Shown one piece after another: positions 59,557 to 64,000 of a stretch of DNA of 64,000 nt. The first letter of the stretch is position 1. Every line of letters starts with the position of its first letter. The position numbers and the translations under genes are program-made. Source of the stretch: CAVXHQ01 sp963761735 (GTDB taxonomy: Bacteria > Pseudomonadota > Alphaproteobacteria > Rhodobacterales > Rhodobacteraceae); NCBI GenBank assembly GCA_963761735.1, contig CAVXHQ010000005.1, forward strand, positions 1,054,001 through 1,118,000. The letters run 5' to 3'. Below the pieces are notes generated by a model that did not search any database, was not told the DNA's origin, and worked only from the letters and a program-made list of their open reading frames with translations.

Positions 59557-60072
59557 GTGCCGAATTTCCTGCATGTTCTGAACAAGAACGCCGAGCGATG
59601 GCTGCTCTTGGTGTTTTATGTGATGCTCGTCGGCACGATGTTCATCGAGGTCGTGCGGCGTGAGGTGTTCTCGTATTCGTCCATCTGGGGCGAAGAGATC
59701 GTGCGCTATTCCTTCATCTATCTGGCGTGGATCGGTGCCGCCTCGGCGGTGAAGGAACGCGGTCATATCCGCATCGACGTGATCCTCAACTACGTTTCGC
59801 CATCCGTCAAAACGCTGTTCTACATCTTCGGTGACATCGTGATGTTCGTCGTCGCGGTCGTGGCGCTGTATTATTCGTTCCACGCCGTCGAAATCTCGTG
59901 GAGGTTCGGCTCCGTCACTCACGGGTTGCGCATCTCGCAGGTGTTTTTCCTGATGGCGGTGCCCATCGGCTTTTCTCTCGTCATCCTGCGGCTGATCCAG
60001 TCGTTTTTGCGCGATGTCTCCGATCTTCGTCACGGGCGCCCCGTGTACGAAGGCGACACGCTGTTCGATTGA
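59557..60072 (+). CDS. TRAP transporter small permease (DctQ type; HpsKLM-type system)
   Basis: The 171-residue product has four predicted helices (LLLVFYVMLVGTMFIEVVRR, WGEEIVRYSFIYLAWIGAAS with the conserved Glu pair, LFYIFGDIVMFVVAVVALYY, VFFLMAVPIGFSLVILRLIQ). The GTG at 59557 is chosen because GGGAGGG lies about 6 bases upstream; an in-frame start further upstream has no such site. It is separated from the binding protein by 114 bp and from the large permease by 11 bp. Confidence 0.82.
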   Translation: MPNFLHVLNKNAERWLLLVFYVMLVGTMFIEVVRREVFSYSSIWGEEIVRYSFIYLAWIGAASAVKERGHIRIDVILNYVSPSVKTLFYIFGDIVMFVVAVVALYYSFHAVEISWRFGSVTHGLRISQVFFLMAVPIGFSLVILRLIQSFLRDVSDLRHGRPVYEGDTLFD

Positions 60073-60083
60073 GGGGATAGATC

Positions 60084-61415
60084 ATGCTATTTAATCAGTT
60101 ACAGGAACAAACGGTCGATCTTGGCGCCGATTTCTATATCCCCATCCTGGTTTTCGTCGTCCTGATCGCGCTGGCCGTGCCGGTCTGGGCGGCCATCGGA
60201 TCCGCCGCGATCCTGATGCTGATGATCTCGGGCGCGCTGCCGCTGTCCCTCGTCGGCGAGAGCCTGTTTCACGGCATCGACCATTTCGCCCTGACCGCCG
60301 TGCCGCTGTTCATCCTCACCGGCGACGTGCTGGTCCGGACCGGATTGTCGAAAAAATTCCTCGACGTGGCCGAGGCGATCACCTGCTGGGCCAAGGGCGG
60401 TTTCGGCTCTGCCACGGTGCTGGTCTGCGGCATGTTCGCGGCCATTTCCGGGTCGGATGCCGCGGGCGCCGCCGCCGTGGGCCGCATGACGATCGCCCGT
60501 CTGGTCGAGAGCGGTTATCCGCGCCCCTATGCCTGCGCGCTGGTCGCGGCGGGCGCCTGTACCGGCATCCTCATTCCGCCGTCGATCGCCTATATCATCA
60601 TCGGCCTCGTGCTGGGCGTGAACGTCTCGATCCTGTTTCTCGCCGCCGTCATTCCCGGCACGCTGGTGTTGCTGGCGATCCTGCTGACCAACACCATCGT
60701 CAACCGTCGTCACGCCTATGAGGGCGGCGGGCTGATGACCTTTGGCGAATGGGGCGGCAACCTGTGGCGCACGATCAAATCGGGCTGGTACGCGTTCACC
60801 GTGCCCGGGATCATCTTCTACGGCATCTTCTCGGGCCGCCTCACGCCGACCGAGGCGGGCGCGATCGCCGTCATCGTCACCATCGCCATCGGGTTCATCA
60901 TCGGCACGCTGAAATTTTCGGATTTTCCGGCGATGCTCGTCAGTTCGGCCAAGGTGAACGGGGTGATCCTGCCGATCATCGCCTTCTCGCTGCCCCTGGC
61001 GCAGGCGCTCGCCATCCTCGGCGTGCCGCAGGGTTTCGTGTCCGCCGCCACATCTGTCAGCGACGAGCCCTGGGTGCTGATCGCGATGATGATCCTGATC
61101 CTGATCGCCGCAGGCTGCGTGATGGAAACGACGCCCAACATCGTCATCCTCGCGCCGATCCTGTTCCCGTTGGCGCAAAGCATCGACATGAACGAGATCC
61201 AGTTCTGCATCATGATGATCACCGCCCTTGGTGTCGGGTTCATCACGCCGCCCCTTGGCCTCAATCTGTTCGTGGTGTCCGGGATCACCGGCGAATCGAT
61301 CCTGAAAATCGCGGTGCGCGCCGTGCCCTTCGTGTTCTTCATGCTTATCGTGACCCTGATGATCGCCTATATCCCGGCGATCTCCACCATCCTCCTTCCC
61401 GAAATATACCAATAG
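60084..61415 (+). CDS. TRAP transporter large permease (DctM type; HpsKLM-type system)
   Basis: This 443-residue DctM protein has PLFILTGDVLVRTGLSKKFL, the SGSDAAGAAAVGRMTIARLV loop, TGILIPPSIAYIIIGLVLGV, FSGRLTPTEAGAIAVIVTIA and ITPPLGLNLFVVSGITGESI. It belongs to the third TRAP system of the window and is followed after 11 bp by hpsN, so import and oxidation of the substrate are in one transcript. Confidence 0.88.
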   Translation: MLFNQLQEQTVDLGADFYIPILVFVVLIALAVPVWAAIGSAAILMLMISGALPLSLVGESLFHGIDHFALTAVPLFILTGDVLVRTGLSKKFLDVAEAITCWAKGGFGSATVLVCGMFAAISGSDAAGAAAVGRMTIARLVESGYPRPYACALVAAGACTGILIPPSIAYIIIGLVLGVNVSILFLAAVIPGTLVLLAILLTNTIVNRRHAYEGGGLMTFGEWGGNLWRTIKSGWYAFTVPGIIFYGIFSGRLTPTEAGAIAVIVTIAIGFIIGTLKFSDFPAMLVSSAKVNGVILPIIAFSLPLAQALAILGVPQGFVSAATSVSDEPWVLIAMMILILIAAGCVMETTPNIVILAPILFPLAQSIDMNEIQFCIMMITALGVGFITPPLGLNLFVVSGITGESILKIAVRAVPFVFFMLIVTLMIAYIPAISTILLPEIYQ

Positions 61416-61426
61416 GACTGCTCAAG

Positions 61427-62734
61427 ATGACGCGAGAATACCTCAAGAAGGCGGCGCTGACCGCGGCATCGGATGCCTCCGACGTTCACGAGACTGTCGC
61501 CGCGATCCTGTCGGACATCGAGGCGGGCGGCGACGACAAGGCCCGCGAATACGCTGCCAAATTCGACAAATACGATGGCAATATCATCCTGACGGCTCAA
61601 GAGATCGAGGCGGCGAGCGCGCTGGTCCCCGACAAGCTCAAGGCCGATATCCAGTTCTCCCACGACAATGTCCGCCGCTTTGCCGAGGCGCAGAAATCGA
61701 CGGTTCAGGACGTCGAGATCGAAGTGGTGCCGGGTCTGATCGCGGGCCAGAAGGCGATCCCCGTGGAAACGGCGGGATGCTATGTGCCCGGTGGCCGGTA
61801 CAGCCATATCGCGAGCGCGATCATGACCGTGACGACCGCCAAGGTTGCGGGCTGCAAGAACATCGTCGCCACCTCGCCGCCGCGCCCGGGCGTCGGTGTG
61901 GCGCCCGCCATCGTCTATGCCGCCCACATCAGCGGCGCCGACAAGATACTGGCGCTGGGCGGTGTACAGGGTGTGGCGGCGATGACGTTCGGCCTGTTCG
62001 GCCTGCCGAAGGCGAATATCCTCGTCGGACCCGGCAACCAGTTCGTCGCCGAGGCGAAACGCATCCTGTTCGGGCGCGTCGGCATCGACATGATCGCGGG
62101 CCCCACCGACAGCCTGATCCTCGCCGACGCATCGGCCGATCCGCATATCGTGGCCACCGACCTCGTGTCGCAGGCCGAGCATGGCTATAACTCGCCCGTC
62201 TGGCTGGTCACCGACGACCGCGCGCTGGCGCAGGACGTGATGGCCCGCGTTCCCGCCCTGATCGACGATCTGCCCGAGCTGAACCGCGAAAACGCCGCCG
62301 CCGCATGGCGCGATTACGCCGAGGTCATCGTCTGCGCCGACCGCGAGGAGATGGCCGCCTGTTCGGACGAATATGCCCCCGAGCACCTGACCGTGCAGGC
62401 CGCCGATCTGCCATGGTGGAAGGACCGTCTCGGCTGCTACGGCTCGCTCTTTCTGGGCGAGGAGACCACCGTGGCCTATGGCGACAAGGCCAGCGGCACC
62501 AACCACGTCCTGCCGACGTCGGGGGCCGCGTCCTATACCGGCGGTCTGTCGATCCACAAATACATGAAGATCGTGACCTGGCAGCAGGCCACGCGCGACG
62601 GATCGAAAGACGTGGCAGTGGCCACCGCCCGGATTTCGCGCCTCGAGGGGATGGAAGGGCACGCCCGCGCGGCCGATGTCCGGCTTGCGAAATACTTCCC
62701 GCAGGAAAACTTCGATCTCAGCGCCGATGGGTGA
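61427..62734 (+). CDS. hpsN: Sulfopropanediol 3-dehydrogenase (HisD-like)
   Basis: The 435-residue enzyme belongs to the histidinol dehydrogenase fold: VPVETAGCYVPGGRYSHIAS, NILVGPGNQFVAEAKRILFG, MIAGPTDSLILADASADPHI, zinc-ligand region SQAEHGYNSP, and DKASGTNHVLPTSGAASYTG, GLSIHKYMKIVTWQQ. In histidine operons HisD sits with other his genes; here it lies between a TRAP transporter and SDR/zinc dehydrogenases, the arrangement known for HpsN. HpsN oxidises (R)-DHPS with two NAD to (R)-sulfolactate. I therefore prefer HpsN over HisD. Its stop overlaps the SDR start by 8 bases. Confidence 0.82.
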   Translation: MTREYLKKAALTAASDASDVHETVAAILSDIEAGGDDKAREYAAKFDKYDGNIILTAQEIEAASALVPDKLKADIQFSHDNVRRFAEAQKSTVQDVEIEVVPGLIAGQKAIPVETAGCYVPGGRYSHIASAIMTVTTAKVAGCKNIVATSPPRPGVGVAPAIVYAAHISGADKILALGGVQGVAAMTFGLFGLPKANILVGPGNQFVAEAKRILFGRVGIDMIAGPTDSLILADASADPHIVATDLVSQAEHGYNSPVWLVTDDRALAQDVMARVPALIDDLPELNRENAAAAWRDYAEVIVCADREEMAACSDEYAPEHLTVQAADLPWWKDRLGCYGSLFLGEETTVAYGDKASGTNHVLPTSGAASYTGGLSIHKYMKIVTWQQATRDGSKDVAVATARISRLEGMEGHARAADVRLAKYFPQENFDLSADG

Positions 62735-63503
62735 CGGGGCGGCGGATAACGGGGCGGGTCTCTTCGACCTGACGGGGCGGGTGGCCTGCGTGACAGGGGC
62801 CAGTTCCGGCCTCGGTCGGCGCGCGGCCATCGTGCTGGCGCGCGCGGGGGCCCGGGTCATCGGGGTGGCGCGACGCGGCGAGGCCCTTGAGGGCTGGGCC
62901 AAGGCCACCGGCCCCGATGCCGCCACCGTCACCGCCGATCTGTCGCAGCGCGGCGATATCACCCGCATTGCGCGCGAGATCACCGAACCCTTCGGATCGC
63001 CCGACATCGTGGTTCACGCGGCGGGCATCAACACGCGGCAGGCGGCCGACGACGTCACCCCCGAAGGCTGGGACATGACGCTCGACCTGAACCTTGCCGC
63101 CCCGTTCTTTCTGTCCCAGGCCCTCGTGCCCGCGATGAAGGCAAAGGGCTGGGGCCGCATCGTCAATTTCGCCTCGTTGCAGACGACACGGGCCTTTCCG
63201 GGGGGCATCGCCTATGGCGCGTCCAAGGCCGGGATCGGCCAGCTGACCCGCGCGATGGCGCAGGCATGGTCCCGCGTCGGCATCAACGTGAACGCCATCG
63301 GACCGGGGTTCTTTCCGACCGAACTGACCGGGCCGGTGTTTGCCGATCCGGCGCGTGCCGCGGCGAATGCGGCGCAAACCTGCATCGGGCGCAATGGCCT
63401 GCTGGACGACATCGACGGGCCGCTGCTGTTCTTGTGCTCGGACGCGTCGGCCTATGTGACGGGCCAGGTCCTGATGGTCGACGGAGGATATACCGCACAA
63501 TGA
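62727..63503 (+). CDS. hpsO: SDR dehydrogenase, DHPS 2-dehydrogenase (HpsO)-like
   Basis: A 258-residue classical SDR: VACVTGASSGLGRRAAIVLA, IVVHAAGINTRQAADDVTP (NAG replaced by AAG), catalytic Ser in IVNFASLQTTRAFPGG and IAYGASKAGIGQ, and YVTGQVLMVDGGY. In DHPS utilisation HpsO and HpsP interconvert the two DHPS enantiomers through 3-hydroxy-2-oxopropanesulfonate so that HpsN receives the (R) form. The gene order N-O-P matches that scheme. The name is given mainly by context; on sequence alone it is a general SDR. Confidence 0.7.
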   Translation: MGDGAADNGAGLFDLTGRVACVTGASSGLGRRAAIVLARAGARVIGVARRGEALEGWAKATGPDAATVTADLSQRGDITRIAREITEPFGSPDIVVHAAGINTRQAADDVTPEGWDMTLDLNLAAPFFLSQALVPAMKAKGWGRIVNFASLQTTRAFPGGIAYGASKAGIGQLTRAMAQAWSRVGINVNAIGPGFFPTELTGPVFADPARAAANAAQTCIGRNGLLDDIDGPLLFLCSDASAYVTGQVLMVDGGYTAQ

Positions 63504-64000
63504 AAGCGCTGGTTTACGACGGCCCCGAGGTTTTGGGATATCGCGACGTTGCAGACCCCGAGGCAGGCCCCGGTCAGCACCTGATCCGGGTAATGTCGGT
63601 CGGTATCTGCGGCTCTGACATGCATGCCTATCTGGGCCACGACGCGCGCCGTCCCGCCCCGCTGATCCTCGGTCACGAGGCTGCGGGCGTGATCGTCGGC
63701 GGGCCGCGGGACGGCGCGCGGGTAACCGTGAACCCGCTGGTGTCCTGCGGCACCTGTGCGGCCTGCCGGCGCGGACAGGACAACCTGTGCCCCGAACGCC
63801 GCATCATCTCGATGCCGCCGCGCGAGGGCGCCTTTGCGCAGACGATCGCCATTCGGGACGCAAATCTGGTGACGGTGCCTGCGGGCATCACCCTCGACTC
63901 CGCCTCGCTCGCCGAGCCCCTTGCCTGCGGCTGGCACGCCGTGCGTCTGTCGATCCGGGCCCTGGACGCGCCCGCCGAGACTGCGCTGGTGATCGGCGGC
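63500..64000 (+). CDS. hpsP: Zinc-dependent medium-chain dehydrogenase, DHPS 1-dehydrogenase (HpsP)-like, partial
   Basis: The first 167 codons are in the window; the gene continues beyond 64000. It starts as a zinc alcohol dehydrogenase: MKALVYDGPEVLGYRDVADP, catalytic-zinc residues in VGICGSDMHAYLG and GHEAAG, the structural-zinc four-cysteine loop VSCGTCAACRRGQDNLCPER, ASLAEPLACGWHAV, and the beginning of the Rossmann fold (ALVIGG) at the edge. Its ATG overlaps the hpsO stop. HpsP is the zinc-type dehydrogenase partner of HpsO in DHPS breakdown, so the call follows from operon position. Confidence 0.7.
   Translation, partial: MKALVYDGPEVLGYRDVADPEAGPGQHLIRVMSVGICGSDMHAYLGHDARRPAPLILGHEAAGVIVGGPRDGARVTVNPLVSCGTCAACRRGQDNLCPERRIISMPPREGAFAQTIAIRDANLVTVPAGITLDSASLAEPLACGWHAVRLSIRALDAPAETALVIGG

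Noticed and set aside
61427..62734. Histidinol dehydrogenase (hisD) of histidine biosynthesis
   Set aside because: No his genes nearby; TRAP transporter and HpsO/HpsP-like genes in the same operon point to HpsN.

Overview
The window is high-GC, tightly packed DNA from an alphaproteobacterium, most likely a marine Rhodobacteraceae (Roseobacter-group) member. Evidence for this is the number of TRAP transporters (three complete sets), a probable 2,3-dihydroxypropane-1-sulfonate (DHPS) operon, many ATGA/TGATG-coupled genes and Roseobacter-style proteins such as a Pro/Ala-rich single-span protein with a PilP/GspC-like tail.

Layout. 0-9.3 kb: ordinary chromosomal genes (start of a KefB/C-type antiporter, a 1386-residue Pro/Ala-rich membrane protein, metY, a VOC protein, a glycosyltransferase-like protein, a small hypothetical protein, mmsB). 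9.5-12.7 kb: a graveyard of decayed insertion sequences (two IS3-type, one IS256-type, one IS5-type) around an intact tRNA-Gly(TCC), then a multiply frameshifted S24/LexA-type repressor pseudogene. 12.8-46.7 kb: one large catabolic island. 47-50.4 kb: a lone membrane protein, more IS5/IS3 fragments and a cytochrome P450 remnant. 50.4-54.6 kb: photolyase-like, ABC1/UbiB-like and DUF6880-like genes. 55-56.9 kb: ureide catabolism (allantoinase-OHCU decarboxylase fusion, ureidoglycolate lyase). 56.9-64 kb: a LacI regulator divergent from a small membrane protein, a TRAP transporter and hpsN/hpsO/hpsP-like dehydrogenases. The last gene runs off the window.

The most interesting part is the 34-kb island. 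It has five or six transcription units. The same 16-bp palindrome, ATTTGTCCGGACAAAT, occurs upstream of every one, at 12764, 21934, 31299, 31469 and 43646 (four perfect copies, one with a single mismatch), each placed on or beside a plausible sigma-70 promoter. The only intact regulator gene in the island is a HutC/UTRA-type GntR protein at 18150, the last gene of the first operon, so I infer that it controls the whole island. Enzymes encoded: two MmgE/PrpD proteins, an AMP-forming acyl-CoA ligase, an amidase, an acetyl-CoA hydrolase/transferase-family protein, two CaiB/BaiF CoA-transferases, an acyl-CoA dehydrogenase, a MaoC hydratase, a CitE-type lyase, a PuuE-like deacetylase/cyclic amidohydrolase, two SDRs, a HapK-like protein, two GMC oxidoreductases (one with a companion small subunit), an enoyl-CoA hydratase, a GAF protein and two arylmalonate-decarboxylase/maleate-isomerase-family proteins. 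Uptake is by two TRAP systems and one dipeptide-type ABC system whose binding protein has a one-base frameshift. Taken together this looks like opening of a cyclic amide, imide or ureide, amide hydrolysis, CoA activation, beta-oxidation-like steps and C-C cleavage. The substrate is not identified and I know of no described pathway with this gene set.

The 58-64 kb operon (TRAP, HisD-like HpsN, SDR HpsO, zinc-dependent HpsP) fits DHPS uptake and oxidation to sulfolactate. Two similar 16-bp LacI-type operators lie in its divergent promoter region.
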